Positions 23,237 to 35,099 of a stretch of 64,000 nucleotides of DNA are shown here, in pieces. Made by a program: the position numbers and the translations under genes. The notes beneath the pieces are model-generated. The model saw only the letters and a list, made by a program, of their open reading frames with translations. It ran no database searches and had not been told where the DNA came from. The stretch lies in NCBI GenBank assembly GCA_951213105.1, contig OX578138.1, forward strand, positions 89,089,914 through 89,153,913, written 5' to 3'. Positions within the stretch are counted from its first letter, which is position 1; every line of letters begins with the position of its first letter. This DNA comes from Amaurobius ferox. Taxonomy: Eukaryota; Arthropoda; Arachnida; Araneae; Amaurobiidae.

Positions 23237-24899
23237 TTTTTATCCGCAATTGCCTCTAATGGTGGCATGACAGTGGATGGACGCTTGACGACCGGAATCG
23301 TTTGGGGCTTTTAATGTGCTTTTAACGTATTTGAGTTTGTTCAAATAAATACTTTTTTTCATAAAATGTTCACCTTTAAAATTTAAACGCTTTATCTTCG
23401 AACCAATCGGTGTGAAGAAGATTTTATTTTCTATCTAGACACACCCTATAGAATTTCCTGGATCCGCTCCTGTATGAATGGGATTATAAACATGAAAGCA
23501 ATTGGTGTCGCAAACGGTTTATTTCAGGGGTCATAACCCCCTTTCCTGGAAACGACTGAATTTCAGAGGAATGGTATTTTACGAAATAGAAACCAAAATA
23601 TTTGTTTAAGCCTCCACCCATTTCTTTTTGTCGATACTTCTGTTGAAAATATAAAAGTTTGCAGCGAATCTTTGACATGGATATTTCTCTCTCTACACAA
23701 CCGATTAATATTTTAAATATACAACAAAATAATATACTGATTTACAACGTACAATGCAGTGCAAATAGAAATAAGTAAGCAAGCGTACGGTTAGAAAATT
23801 ATATAGATTTCCTTCTGTTGCACAACAAGTCTGGATCTGAACAGTCAGATAAGCGCGAGATCATCTTGAAAAACGACAGAATTGCCCGTCTTCTCTTGGC
23901 CGACACGTTCTTGCACTTTGCTGGTTATTCAACTGTGGATTCTTTGCACCTTGCTGTATAGTCAAGTGGTTAATTCACCGTGATTGCTCTCGGAAGATCT
24001 TATTTCGCTTTCCGGAGCTGCCGAAACTACCCCCGTGCCTATACGAAGTATGTTCACGTTAAATCTGTGTATTCTTCGGAGAGGTTGGTGAGATAGAGGA
24101 AGGAGGGTAGATCTCTGTGGATGTCACCTCCATTGTTTTCCGCCCTGAATTGGATGATACTTTCCCGGCATTCTAAACAAATACCTTACACTTTCGGGTA
24201 GGTCGGACTGTCTGGGTTAGAAAGGCTTTTTGCACAATTAAATTAATTTCAAATATTTTCTAAAACGTACATCTGCTCATATATCTTTAATTATTTTGCA
24301 TTTTACATTGTGAACTAAGTCATTATTGGTTCTGCTTTACTTTGAACAAAATGTTTAAATATTTTTTCGGGAAATAAAATATATTCTCTATTTTACAAAT
24401 ACGAAAGTAAATATGGCTGTCTGATCTCTAGGAATTTCAAATTTACGCAACAGTATCAAGTTTAAACAACAATTCAAATGTAAACAACCATGCACAGTCC
24501 TTATGCTTTTTATTTCAATTTCCGTACATTTTATAACTTTGGTTAATTTCCCATTCAGGACGGCGGCATTCCGAAACTGCGGTGGCCCGAAGGACGGAGC
24601 TCTTCGCTTTCGAACTTTTCCCAAAGGACGGCAAAGGAACTAATTTGTTGCACTAAGCCTAACTATCGAAATAAATGAACTAAAAATCACCTCTTCAACA
24701 CAGAAATACTACTTTTTTCAGGAATAATAGAAATTTTAAAACCCAAACTTATTTTCTATTTGATGTATATTTTTCATACGAATCGCAATGCAAAATGCTC
24801 GTTAGTTGCTTTTACTATGAATTTTACTATTCATCATCGAAAAATATGCTAAAAAAATTAATTTCCTTATCTAAATTAGGCGGCATAATATTGTGATTG
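23237..24899. other. Mostly unique spacer with a GC-richer patch
   Basis: No gene is recognisable. From about 23820 to 24230 the composition is distinctly less AT-rich, with CTCTCGGAAGATCTTATTTCG, TTTCCGGAGCTGCCGAAAC and TTCGGAGAGGTTGGTGAGATA. The last could contain a splice donor (G/GTGAGA). It might be a promoter or 5' UTR exon of the downstream gene or an old LTR; the sequence does not decide. A second small GC-richer patch is at 24555-24625. Confidence 0.35.
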
Positions 24900-25627
24900 A
24901 TTCCAAGTATGCTAAAAAACTCAAAAGAATTAAAATCTTTCAAATATCCTGTCCAAAAACATCATTCGCTGAAACAGCTACTGAAGCTGGCGGCGTTGTA
25001 ATAATAGTACGCTCAGAATGTGAATCATTTGCATTTCCATATTCATCTTCAGAAATACCACAGTTCGACGAATCTTTACTATCTGCATCCCTTTCATTAC
25101 TGCTCGGTTCGTTTATCATACGAGTATATTTTTCCACAGAAAAAAAAATATCCTGCCCCAGCCATTCCCTGTTCTGAAATAATCTAATACTTTCACTGCC
25201 GTACATTCATTTACAACCCAAACTAAAAAAAAAATACTCTCTTACATTCCTATAATTCACCAAAGAAATTATTAATCTAAAATCAAAACTAGACCCGAAA
25301 CTCAATTATAAAACTGTAGATGTTGCAAGAAGTGCTCTGTTTGTTTATATTACAAAACCATGTTTCACTCCTCCAGATAGAGAAATAATTTATTGGATCC
25401 ACCCCTAACCAAGGTCAAGTATCTGCAAAATACATTGGAGTTGTTCGCATAGACATTTCACGCCATCTAGTGGACAAATAAATTCAAATGAAAACGTTGC
25501 ATATGAAAACAGTCTCACGTGGCCGCAGTCTTTCAGGGTAAAATTTTTCGAACGCGGATGCGTGACCGTCGTACTTGACTGCCAGTTCACAGTCGACGTG
25601 CGGGCCTGTCAACCGTCGCGAAAGGGT
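24900..25627 (-). mobile_element. piggyBac-like 5' end fragment
   Basis: Read on the minus strand, the element begins CCCTTTCGCGACGG immediately after TTAA (25628-25631), the signature piggyBac target and terminal C-run. About 420 bp inside, an open frame (25206 down to 24940) encodes an acidic, Ser/Asp/Glu-rich segment (EPSSNERDADSKD, ISEDEYGNA) like the disordered N-termini of piggyBac transposases. No DDE domain follows and no matching right end was found, so this is a truncated copy. Confidence 0.5.
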
Positions 25628-25735
25628 TAAATTTATATTGATAACAAAGCACTAATAGTGTGCTTGCAATGCTACTTTGTGTATAAATCTATATATTATT
25701 TAAATGATTTCAAAAGTATATTTCATATATTACAG

Positions 25736-25792
25736 GATTTAAACTGACTCGATTTTGTAAGAAAATCAAAATGAATACATTGTTCTTTTTTG
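25736..25792 (+). CDS. Possible first coding exon of the chitin-binding gene
   Basis: TTACAG/GATTT at 25731-25740 could be a 3' splice site, followed by 35 bases and an ATG at 25771 in good context (AATCAAAATG). It opens a short hydrophobic stretch (MNTLFFF) and a strong donor G/GTAAGTAT at 25792/25793. This would be the start of a signal peptide, leaving phase 1. The link to exons at 28305 and 29099 is inferred from frame compatibility and the expected secretion of CBM14 proteins. Confidence 0.35.
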
Positions 25793-26444
25793 GTAAGTAT
25801 AGTTATCTTCTCTAGTTCAAAGAATGTATATTTAATTATATACAAAATCATTCTAATTATATTTTATAAATAAATTTTCATTGTTTCGGTCCATCGAAAT
25901 TTCAAAATGAACAAGCAGTGTCCTCGTGCTTTTCACACGACACCCTGTTGGTTTAGCCACAGCCGAAGCGGTTAATCTTTCTGTCTTACAGGTAGAATGG
26001 GGATTTCCATTTCTGAGTCACAACCTTCCTTTATGTTTCTGCCAAACAAACTTGAATCCACACTAAAAATAGGGGTAAAAAGTGAAAAATAAACTGATCT
26101 CTCTCTCTTTCTGCCACTCCCTTTCCCAACCTGGTTGAATTAGTGTACATTAGTGTTATCAGTCCTCGGGTTTCCAATCGTTGCAATTCTGTTGACATAT
26201 TTCACCTGCGCTTTTAGAAAAGTGATCATTATAAAATGAACTAAATTAATAAATTTTTTTTGGTGCAATGAAACTATTTTTAAATCCTTGATTGCACGGT
26301 TTAATGTGCTGGAAAAGATGTAAAGATTCCATATCCTATATAAAATCAGTCAGTTAACTATATCAGTTAACTTCTAATCTTTCTGCATACATAGCAAAAT
26401 TTATTAAAATAAATGAATACGGGATTTCTTGGATGAAGAAATAA
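25793..26444. other. Putative intron sequence
   Basis: AT-rich, with no repeat boundary recognised. It lies within the putative first intron. Confidence 0.4.
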
Positions 26445-27106
26445 GTTATGGATGAAGAAATAAGTTATTCTTACAGCAGACAAATGATTATTGGCGTTCA
26501 AATACAAAATTATTACTCAAAGTATCATTTTCCATGAATGGAACGAGCTAGATCCACTAGAATGATGTCACCCAATTTATCGTATGGTATGACATATGAA
26601 AAGTGAACATGTTTCTCAATAGGAAATATTTTTTTTTATTTTATATGACTTTTTGATAATTTTTTTGAAAAATGTGCAATATCTCGAGAACGGTTTGTGT
26701 TAGCGTTCTAAAATTTATGCCAATCATTTCCTAATGAAAGATTACATAAGAAATGTCTATTTGCGTAACTTTATTAGTGGTTTTGATTTTTAGACGATTT
26801 TTTCAAAATTTTACTCGAAAATCTAGGGGGTTTCTGAACATTCGATTGCGTATAAAAACAATAGGCTTCCAGTGTTTACGGATTGTGATTTTTGTACCAA
26901 ATTTGGTTCGAATCGGTCCATTCGTTCGTTAGTTATTGTCTCCAAAGACTCACTAACACACACACTTTCACACACAGACATCACTTTAAAAATGTTTGAT
27001 TCGTGATCAGGGATGCTTGAAACGTGCTCTCCCGTGGAAAACTCGAATTCGAATTTTCGACCCCGTCACAATACTTTCCTTATACATTATGTATATAAGG
27101 AAAGTA
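26445..27106 (-). repeat. Family A element, truncated
   Basis: The palindromic end lies at the right (ATACTTTCCTTATACATTATG / TATATAAGGAAAGTAATA, 27071-27106). Leftwards come GACCCCGTC, ATTCGAATTTTCG, the CA/TG-rich stretch, GGATTGTGATTTTTGTACCAA and ATCTCGAGAACGGTT. The other end is lost near 26445, before the GACTTTCC boundary. Confidence 0.75.
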
Positions 27107-27656
27107 ATATAGTCTAAAATTATGGTATGTGGAAAAATATATTTGATCCCTGATGTAAAATTATTTTTATTCACATGTCTACTATTTACTAATAAAACTG
27201 GTATTACTTCTGTCATTAATATCGACAAAGTAAATAAAAACTCAAATTATTTTACTGAAAAAAAATTGTATAATTAAAGCATTTTCACAGCAAAAAAACG
27301 TTGCAAATTTTGCATCACCTGTAATGTAATTGAAATTACATGTTTTGCATTGCAGGATCGCTTCAGGGAATTCCTGCTGATTGCGCATACCCTGGAGGAT
27401 TTTCCATGCTCGCTTAATTGCGTTTACAACATTGTATTTACAACATCTATAGTGTACTAGCAAAAACCGCCCACGTATATCTTTGTGTGTGTAGTCACTA
27501 TTTCGAAGCCCCTATTGGGCCTAGAAAATCGTGTCTTTTTAATCGTCGATATCAAACCGAAGATGGTTCTGAAATTTTTAAAATTCAAAAGAATTAGGTA
27601 GAATTTTAAGTATTTAAAATCATCATCGATTTCAATATTCATCATCTTTGACGGTT
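27107..27656. other. Non-coding spacer
   Basis: No gene or repeat boundary recognised in this stretch of the putative intron. Confidence 0.4.
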
Positions 27657-27752
27657 AAAAGCGGGATGTGTGAAAGCCCCAGGCCGTCCGGCTCGTCCAG
27701 AGGGCTTAGAGCAACAGAATGGACGACCGGGAAGGAAAAAGCGGGATGTGTG
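27657..27752 (+). repeat. 16-bp direct repeats flanking a 64-bp GC-rich segment
   Basis: AAAAGCGGGATGTGTG occurs at 27657-27672 and 27737-27752. The 64 bp between them (AAAGCCCCAGG, CGTCCGGCTCGTCCAG, AATGGACGACCGGGAAGG) are GC-rich in contrast to the surroundings. The arrangement fits either a tandem duplication of 80 bp with one remaining partner or a very short insertion with a target duplication. Confidence 0.6.
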
Positions 27753-27899
27753 GAAAACCTATAATTTCCTACACAAAATAAGAAGAAATAGTTAGAAATT
27801 CTGTTTTTGGTTTGAACAGGAGACAGACAAATTTCAAAGAGTCTTTAGAAGCCAGAATTTTAATAATGTCCATAGATTTTTTTTTTTTTTACAAATTTC

Positions 27900-28925
27900 T
27901 TAATATCTCAAAAAACGCGGTAAAACGCATTGAAAACAATGCGACTCGAGTTTCACTTGATGCTAGCTCAAAATCTATTATCTTAGAATCTTAGAAACAG
28001 TTTAAATCTATAGATGCGTTTATGAAAGAAATACGAAAGATAAATTTGTATACGGTACCCAGTCTTTCCAGTTATATTTGAGAAAATCATCCTCATACAA
28101 TTTCATGCAAAATAAAAAAAAACATCCTTTTACAACCAAAATTGACCGACTTATAGCTGCTACTTAAAGTTAGAGCACTTTTTGTGCTGAGAAATGTGAA
28201 TTATACACAAAATAATTATATACACACATCTGTTTTTTTTTTAGGTGTTATATGCCTTTATTATTTTAGATTTAATATGCGTAATTTTTTATTCTCGTCT
28301 GCAGGTACTTTGCAACTGGTCTCATTACTGGTCTATTACCGTATAAAAATTTAAATTACGTAATTTTTACAGAAATGCATTTATTAACTTAAACTACATG
28401 ACTTAACAATAATGTGTTACCTCATTTACAATAAAGATCTTAGAAAGACCCATAGAAGATCTTAGTCGAACCTTAACTATAATACACTTCTAAACAAATT
28501 ACTATTCGATAAAAAGCTTTGCTTCATTTTCGACATTAAGCCAGCAAATGCAATTAAAAAATAGTACTTTGAATACGGAATTTCAATATTTATACAGTCC
28601 CTTAAAGATTGCCTGAAACGGGACATTTTTATGCATGGAAAAGTTTAATGCTTCCTAACTCGGTGAATTTTTGTCGTAAAAGAGTGATTTTTTTTATTTT
28701 GCAAAAAATTGTATGAGGATGATTTTCCTAAATATAACTGGTAGGACCGGGGGATCGTAAAAAAAATTATATTTCGTATTTCTTTCAAACATGCATTTAT
28801 TGATTCAAACTGTTTCTGAAATAATAGATTTTAAAATTTAAAACATTTTTGCAATTAGAAATATATATTTCTGTGACTAACGGTTGAGGAAATAGCCATT
28901 GGGCACCGATAGCACTGGACACCCT
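27900..28925. mobile_element. Non-autonomous mariner-type element (MITE) with inverted arms
   Basis: The left arm (about 27950-28140) and right arm (about 28650-28860, reversed) share AAAATCTATTAT, AGAAACAGTTT, TGAAAGAAATACGAAA and CCAGTTATATTT followed by GAAAATCATCCTCATACAATT. The right tip is GGACACCCTG at 28925, followed by TA (28926-28927) and then a TA microsatellite. The tip matches the CAGGGTGTCC class used by the element at 32075. The left tip has decayed. It lies around the putative small exon at 28305, so either that exon call or the extent of the element must be treated with caution. Confidence 0.55.
28305..28330 (+). CDS. Possible 26-bp signal-peptide exon of the chitin-binding gene
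   Basis: A pyrimidine-rich stretch and CTGCAG (28299-28304) precede a short segment reading hydrophobic residues (TLQLVSLL) in the phase left by the 25792 donor and leaving phase 0, which matches the phase of the 29099 exon. The downstream donor (CTG/GTCTAT) is weak, and the segment lies between the arms of a MITE-like repeat. Proposed from frame logic only. Confidence 0.25.
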
Positions 28926-29080
<155 letters not shown>

Positions 29081-29098
29081 CGTGAATATTTGTTTCAG

Positions 29099-29716
29099 GC
29101 GAAACGTGCTGCATATGAACTCCCTGCAGGCTACGAGAAAGTTCTAAAAGATGCATTGAAGAAAACATTTGACTGTAATGAAGACGGCTACTACGCTGAT
29201 GTAGACAACAACTGTCAGATTTTTCACATCTGCCATACTGTCGCCAAGCCGAGTGGTAGAGCCGAGATGTTTCAGTGGTCTTTCTTTTGCAACAACTTGA
29301 CTGTATTCAACCAGATCACGTTGACATGCACCTATCCAGAAGATGCATTTCCCTGTGCAAGTGCGAAAGCTTTACAATATTTTTTAAATAAAGATCCTGG
29401 AAAATTCTCCGGAAATCCCTGCGCTAACATGAAACTTCGTGCTGAATTTGATGAGCTAGAAAAATATTGTAGCAGGAGCATTGATGCAGGAGATCGTAGT
29501 GAATCACCAAAAACACCTAAAGCTATACCACCTAACGCTCGCATTAAACTTCGTAATCCAACTCCTCTGCAGACAATCAGCTCAACACTTCCAACATTTC
29601 GCGTTTCTCCTCCACCTCTGATTTTGAATTCAAAGTCTCCACCTGCTTCTGGTTCAAAAAGTGACAGTAATCCGCCGGCTCTTTTATTTTATGTTTCTAT
29701 AAAGAAAGAAAGTTAA
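29099..29716 (+). CDS. Terminal exon of a secreted chitin-binding type-2 (CBM14/peritrophin-A) protein
   Basis: The exon follows the acceptor TTTGTTTCAG/GCG and reads in phase 0 for 205 codons to a TAA at 29714. Residues about 22-80 form one chitin-binding type-2 domain with the six-cysteine pattern: [43 protein letters not shown]. The aromatic and Asn/Gln positions that usually contact chitin are in place. The C-terminal 70 residues are Pro/Ser/Lys-rich and look disordered. Family members are extracellular, in cuticle or peritrophic matrix or as small secreted proteins, and need a signal peptide, which must come from upstream exons. The frame is intact and shows no transposon relationship, so it is the best host gene in the window. 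A family A repeat begins at 29751, 35 bp after the stop; no AATAAA is seen before it. Confidence 0.8.
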   Translation, partial: AKRAAYELPAGYEKVLKDALKKTFDCNEDGYYADVDNNCQIFHICHTVAKPSGRAEMFQWSFFCNNLTVFNQITLTCTYPEDAFPCASAKALQYFLNKDPGKFSGNPCANMKLRAEFDELEKYCSRSIDAGDRSESPKTPKAIPPNARIKLRNPTPLQTISSTLPTFRVSPPPLILNSKSPPASGSKSDSNPPALLFYVSIKKES

Positions 29717-29750
29717 CTGATTATTCTTCTATATCGCATAAATTCATTTA

Positions 29751-30533
29751 TTACTTTCCTTATATACAATAATGTATAAAGAAAGTTCTGTGAAGGGTCG
29801 AGAGGTGATATCCGTGTGTGTGTGTGTGTGTATGAATGTATGTGTGTATATGTATGTATCAGTGAGACTTTGGAGACGATAACTGACCAACAAATGGATC
29901 GATTTCAACGAAATTTGGTGCAAAAATTACAATCCGTAAACACTGGAAGCCTGTTGTTTTTATACGCAATTGAATGTTCAGAACCTACCTAAATTTTCGA
30001 GTGAAATTTAAAAAAATCTTCGAAAATCAAAACCTCTAATAAAGTTACGCTAATAGACATCTCTCATGTAATTTTTCATTAGAAAACGATTGACATAAAT
30101 TTTAGAACGTTAATATGAACCGTTCTCGAGATATTGCGCATTTTTAAAAAAATTATCAAAAAGTCATATAAAAAATATATATTTCCTATTTCGAAACATG
30201 TTCACTTTTCATATGTAATACCATGCGATAAATCGGGTGACATCGTTCTCGTGAATTTAGTTCGTTCCATGCATGAAGAAAGATACTTTGAGTAATACTT
30301 TTGTATTTGAACGCCATAGTCATTTATCTGCTGTAAGAATATCTTATTTCTCCGTCCATAACGCCGCCAAATGGATAAAAACGACGCTATATCTATGAAA
30401 ATGACTTATTGAAGGAAATTCAATATATTGGAAAGGATATAAATATCTACTATAAAATAATCTGTTTCTTTTACTGTAAAAGTCGTAAATTCATTGCATT
30501 ATATAAGGAAATTCATGTGTTGCCCACATCAGA
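29751..30533 (+). repeat. Family A element immediately downstream of host gene
   Basis: It begins with the palindromic end (TTACTTTCCTTATATACAAT / TGTATAAAGAAAGT). A short TG run follows, then GGAGACGATAACTGACCAACA, the AATTTGGTGCAAAAATTACAA segment and GAACCGTTCTCGAGATATTGC. It ends with GGAAATTCATGTGTTGCCCAC then ATCAGA at about 30533. Full length for the family, which otherwise runs 0.8-0.95 kb. Confidence 0.8.
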
Positions 30534-30589
30534 TTTCTTTTACTTATTATTACTGTAATACATGGCAATATATGTAGGGAAAGCTGCAA

Positions 30590-31337
30590 AACTTTTCGAC
30601 AGATTTAATAATGCAATGTATTTACTACTTTTACAGTAAAAACAAAGTAGGTTATTCTTATAGTAGATACTCATATTTTTCCAAGATATTGAATTTTCGT
30701 CAAATAGTCGTTATTTTCATTGCTTTAGCATCATTTTTATCCCTTTGGCGAGATTTTCTTTGATTAAGTAACGTTTAAAAAATTCGCCAAGTTAGAGATA
30801 TTCCGCCAAATTCGACTCCAAAATGTCGCCAAGCGTTATGGATGGAGAAATAATTTATTCTTATAGCAGATAATTGACTATTGGCGTTCAAATACAAAAT
30901 AGCACTCAAAGTATCTTTTTTCATGAGTGGAACGAGCTAGAATCCACGAGAATGATGTCACCAAATTTATCACATGATATTACGTATGAAAAGTGAAGAT
31001 ATGTCTCAACAGTTATAAATTTTTTTCATTAACGGGACTTTTGATATTTTTTTAAGTATGCAATATCTTGAGAACGGTTCATGGTAGCGTTTTAAAATTT
31101 ATGTTAATCGTTTTCTAATGGAAAATTACATAAGAAATGTCTATTTGCGTAACTTTATTAGAAGTTTTGATTTTTGATGATTTTTCCAAAATTTCACTCG
31201 AAAATTTAGGGGGTTCTGAACATTCGATTGCGTATGAAAGCAATGGGATTCCTGTATTCACGGATTGTAATTTTTGTACCAAATTTCGGCCGCATCGGTC
31301 CATTCGTTCGTCAGTTATCGTCTTCACAGTCTCACTG

Positions 31338-31380
<43 letters not shown>

Positions 31381-31552
31381 TATACTTTCACACACACATA
31401 CATTCACACACACACACAAAGACATCACCTCAAAAATGTTCTATTCTTGATCAGGGATGCTTGAAACGTGCTCTTACGTCAAAAACTCGAATTCGAATTT
31501 TCGACCTCATCACAATACTTCCCTTATACATTATTGTATATAAGGGAAGTAA
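30590..31552 (-). repeat. Family A element in inverted orientation to its neighbour
   Basis: The palindromic end is at the right (AATACTTCCCTTATACATTAT / TATAAGGGAAGTAAT, 31515-31552). It contains a CA microsatellite (31340-31430) and the same internal blocks as 29751-30533 in reverse. It also holds a CGCCAAATTCG-rich stretch at 30730-30840, found also in the 48973 copy. The boundary motif at its left end is missing. Confidence 0.75.
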
Positions 31553-31609
31553 TAAATAACTAAAATTGCTTGCTTAAATACGTGTTCACCATGCTATTTT
31601 TGACATCAA

Positions 31610-31875
31610 AACGAATAATAATAACCCCATGACTCTAGGAAATAACCATTCTCGAGATATTTTAATTTTTGGGAATTTTTTTGGAGCTAAAGACTTTAAA
31701 GTACATTAAGTCCCTAAGTGAAACGAATATGAATGAAAAATGCAAGATGGATGTAATATTAGAAAAGCTACCATGTTATTTTCGGCAAATAAACTGAATT
31801 TAATGCAACATGAACTAAAAAATAGAAAATGTATTTGAGTCTGTAGTGAAAGTCATGCGCTGCCGACATTAGATT
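31610..31875 (+). repeat. Family B 3' fragment
   Basis: It carries AACCATTCTCGAGATATTTTA, GAATTTAATGCAACATGAAC and GAAAGTCATGCGCTGCCGAC then ATTAGA, matching the 3' part of the element at 22388-23236. The 5' half is missing. Confidence 0.55.
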
Positions 31876-32074
31876 CTTAATTTCATCGAGATCTGTATTT
31901 AAAAAAATGAAAATAAATATATTTTGCCTATTCTTTTACATAAGAATTGTAGACTGAATTTGTGTTGAATGTTTTTCCTGTAAGACGGTGATTTGCAATG
32001 GATTCGTCCGGGCTATAGGAATTATAGCAATATACAATTGTAGTGATTGTGTTAAACTAGAAGTAGTGACTATA

Positions 32075-32939
32075 CAGGGTGTCCAAAACAGATTGAAATG
32101 CGCTTTAATTCTTTACCTGTTGGAGATAAGTGGGCAACTTAAATTGCAAAAATGTTGAAAGTAAGATAGGATATAAAACTGCGTTAATGAAATAGTCTCC
32201 CCATTCATTTTCAAAAAGTTACACTTTTTAAATTTTTATATGACCCCCCTCCATCTTAGGCAAATTTGGTCAATCAGAATATTTTATTTTTAATGCAACA
32301 AGATCATTAAAAAACTCGCATATCTGTGTCTTTAAAATCAACTGAATTATGATAAAAGAAAACATCTGACTTATGCCACTTTTCCATACCATGTGAAAGG
32401 CTGTTTTATCAGTGTAAATAGGGATCATAAACAAATTGACGATGTAAATTGTTTAGATCAAAAATACGTTAATGTGTATCAAAAGCGTTTATCACAAATG
32501 CATCTAAATAAAGCATTGCACAGAGAGATATCATATAAAGCAGTCGTACTCACTAAGTCGTTTGGTATGTATTATAATCCAGTTTTAACCATTTTGTAAT
32601 GCATCACAAATTTACATTTCTCATTTGATATAGAGTCCCCATTCACAATGTTCAATTTTCAATTAAATATAACTTGCTCAATTTTAAAAATACAGATATG
32701 CAGTTTTTTTTAATGATCTTCTTGTATTAAAGATAAAAATTTTCTGATTGACCAAATTTGTCTAAGAGGGTCGTATAAAAATTTTAAATGTGTAATTTTT
32801 TAAAAATTAATAGGAGGAGTATTTCATTGACGTAGTCTTATTTCCTACCTTACTTTCAACATTTTTGCAATTTACATTGCCGACTTATCTCCAACAGGTA
32901 AATAATTAAAGAGCGTTTCAATCTTTTTGAGACACCCTG
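32075..32939. mobile_element. Mariner-type MITE with ~290-bp inverted repeats
   Basis: The tips are CAGGGTGTCCAAAA (left) and, read inward from the right, CAGGGTGTCTCAAA, flanked by TA on both sides (32073-32074 and 32940-32941). Inverted arms of roughly 290 bp share TTTACCTGTTGGAGATAAGT, TTGCAAAAATGTTGAAAGTA, AATTTGGTCAATCAGAA and AAGATCATTAAAAAA. The ~280-bp centre has a small frame (32393-32599) with no recognisable domain. It is non-autonomous, mobilised in trans if at all. Confidence 0.85.
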
Positions 32940-32941
32940 TA

Positions 32942-33089
32942 AATGCTGCAAATACTTTACTTACATGAAGGAGAGTTGCTGTTACTTGTAGCACCTTCTT
33001 ATTTGGTCGTGAATTTTAAATGATCTCTAACAATTGGAAACGAACTATTCCAAGTTAACATGACAATTCAATTTCAACAAGAAAATTTC
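32942..33089. other. Short non-coding spacer
   Basis: Nothing recognisable between the MITE and the next family B copy. Confidence 0.4.
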
Positions 33090-34070
33090 ATTTGGGCAAT
33101 GCATGACTTTCCTTAAAGAATCAATAACATTTTCTTATTTATTTATTTCATGATGCGTTAAACTGGGTTTATTTGAAGAAAATAACGTGAATACTTTCCT
33201 GATATTACATCTAGTTTGCATTTCAATGCCGCTTCGCTTCATTGGATAAATTAACGAACTTTCACGTCTTCAGCACTTCAATATCCCAAACAACAAAAAT
33301 ATCATGGAATGGTTCATCACAGATTCGTGGTGTGTATCTTATTCGCTTTGTTGTCAAAAATAACATTAAGAAGTAATTAGTAACATTTCGTCAATTTTTG
33401 TCATTTATTTCAGATATTCACGATTTTTGCGGGCCATATCGCAAAAAAAATGCTTGGTTGTTTTTTTCCTGAATCATGATAAAATGTAATAAGCATTATG
33501 ATAAAGCTTTTGAGATTTACTTAACTACTGTATTTTAGGGATTTTATTGAATAGCTTATTAATTACAGTGAAAAACGAATTCAGTTCTTCAAAGTTAAAC
33601 AAACTTAAATATCTCGATAATGGTTCACCTTGCAATAACGGTGTTGGAATTATTCTTTTTGTCCTGAAAAACTACTTATAAAACAAACATACATAATTGA
33701 TACATTTTAACTTAGCATTTTATGTCAGATTTGGGCAATTTTCACCTGCCATTTTGCAATAAGAGGCAAGTTCGTTTCTTTTAAGTCGTTCCAACATCAA
33801 ATCAGCATCAGAAAATCCCACAAGTGACTTATCTAGCAAATTTGTGAAGTTTGGCTGCTGAGTTTTTCATTTCTAGTAGTTACATGCAGTGCATAGACAG
33901 ACACACAGACAGACATACACAAGCACAGACGTCACACTAAAAATATCTTTAGGGGTATCTAGAGTGATCAAAACGTGTAGATCCATCAAAAACTCGTGTT
34001 ACGATTTTCGACGCGATTCCTATATATAATATATACATTACCATGGATTGTAGGAAAGTAAAATTGCATT
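33090..34070 (-). repeat. Family B element, minus orientation
   Basis: The left boundary reads GCATGACTTTCCTTAAAG, the reverse of the family end. The right end has ACGATTTTCGACGCGATTCC, a TATATAATATATACATTACCA palindromic region and GTAGGAAAGTAAA. An internal run CAGACAGACACACAGACAG and CAGACGTCACACTAAAAATAT matches the 22388 copy. Confidence 0.65.
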
Positions 34071-35099
34071 GGTAAAAACAATAAAATAAATCCGAACACA
34101 GTTCGTTATTCTAACTTCTTCGGCCACGCATTCAATTCAAAAGTATCATTAAACTCGCAATAATTCCAATTACAAATGAATTTAAATTGCATTTTGTAGG
34201 TGCTTTAACTCTATTGATGATTGTTTTAAATTGCAATTTAATTTGGATCAGTTGTATCTGCGTCTAGAAATAATACACTTAAGTTAAATATTGTTAAATG
34301 CAAAAAGTTAAATATTGCTATTACTAAATGCTTCACTCATAATTATATGAAATTATTTGTCAGTTATGTATGAATTTTGAATTGCTACATCGTTTCGATG
34401 ACTTTTGTTTGAATTCGGAGTTAAAGTTTAGCATTCATATTCAAAATACTGTTTCTAGTGTTGTTACTCGGTTTTAATTTTAGGAAGACTAAGAATTTCA
34501 CCAATATTATGTTTTAGTTCACTTGTTTGTCTTTTTTGTTAGGTATTTGTTGGAAAATGGTTCTATAATTTGGAATTCGAATTATCTTGATTCGTTTATT
34601 TAAAGTGCTATACTTAATTTTGCATTCTTGTCAATGTTAATCGCAATTTTTAAATAAACTTCCTTGTTTTTATATTTTACCCTTTTTATAATTTATGTTT
34701 CAACTATATTTCTTTGTTTTCCACCTCCGAAAATAATTTTAAAATGTTTGTTTCAGGATTTTACTATGATTTTTGATTATATTTTGTCTTATTTTATGTG
34801 ATCATTGTAATTGGACAAGTTTCGTTTTGTATTGCTGAGAAATAAATAAATAAATATATAAATAAAGACTCATATTCCTATTCAGTTGCTCATTACTTCC
34901 TAAAATTCAAATGGCAACACCATAAGACTTCTCATGTTGATATTATGCTAAATATAAATTTGTGTGAGATTCCTCTTGTACATACGAGATATATATGGAG
35001 TAAATATCATTCGAGATCCACATTAATACAGTGAAATAAAGATAACCGTTACCCATTTCGCTGATGTGACATATTCGCTATATGTTTCTTAATATGGTA
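34071..35099. other. Non-coding AT-rich spacer
   Basis: Very AT-rich, with no gene, RNA or repeat boundary recognised. Confidence 0.5.

Noticed and set aside
24388..24624. Minus-strand frame over a GC-richer patch
   Set aside because: 78 codons, no domain and no splice or promoter support; it may be chance.
25900..25990. Possible tRNA-like segment with GGTTTAGCC and GAAGCGGTTAA
   Set aside because: No cloverleaf with A and B boxes at the right spacing could be drawn.
32393..32599. Small frame in the centre of the MITE
   Set aside because: 68 codons with no transposase motif. The element is structurally non-autonomous.
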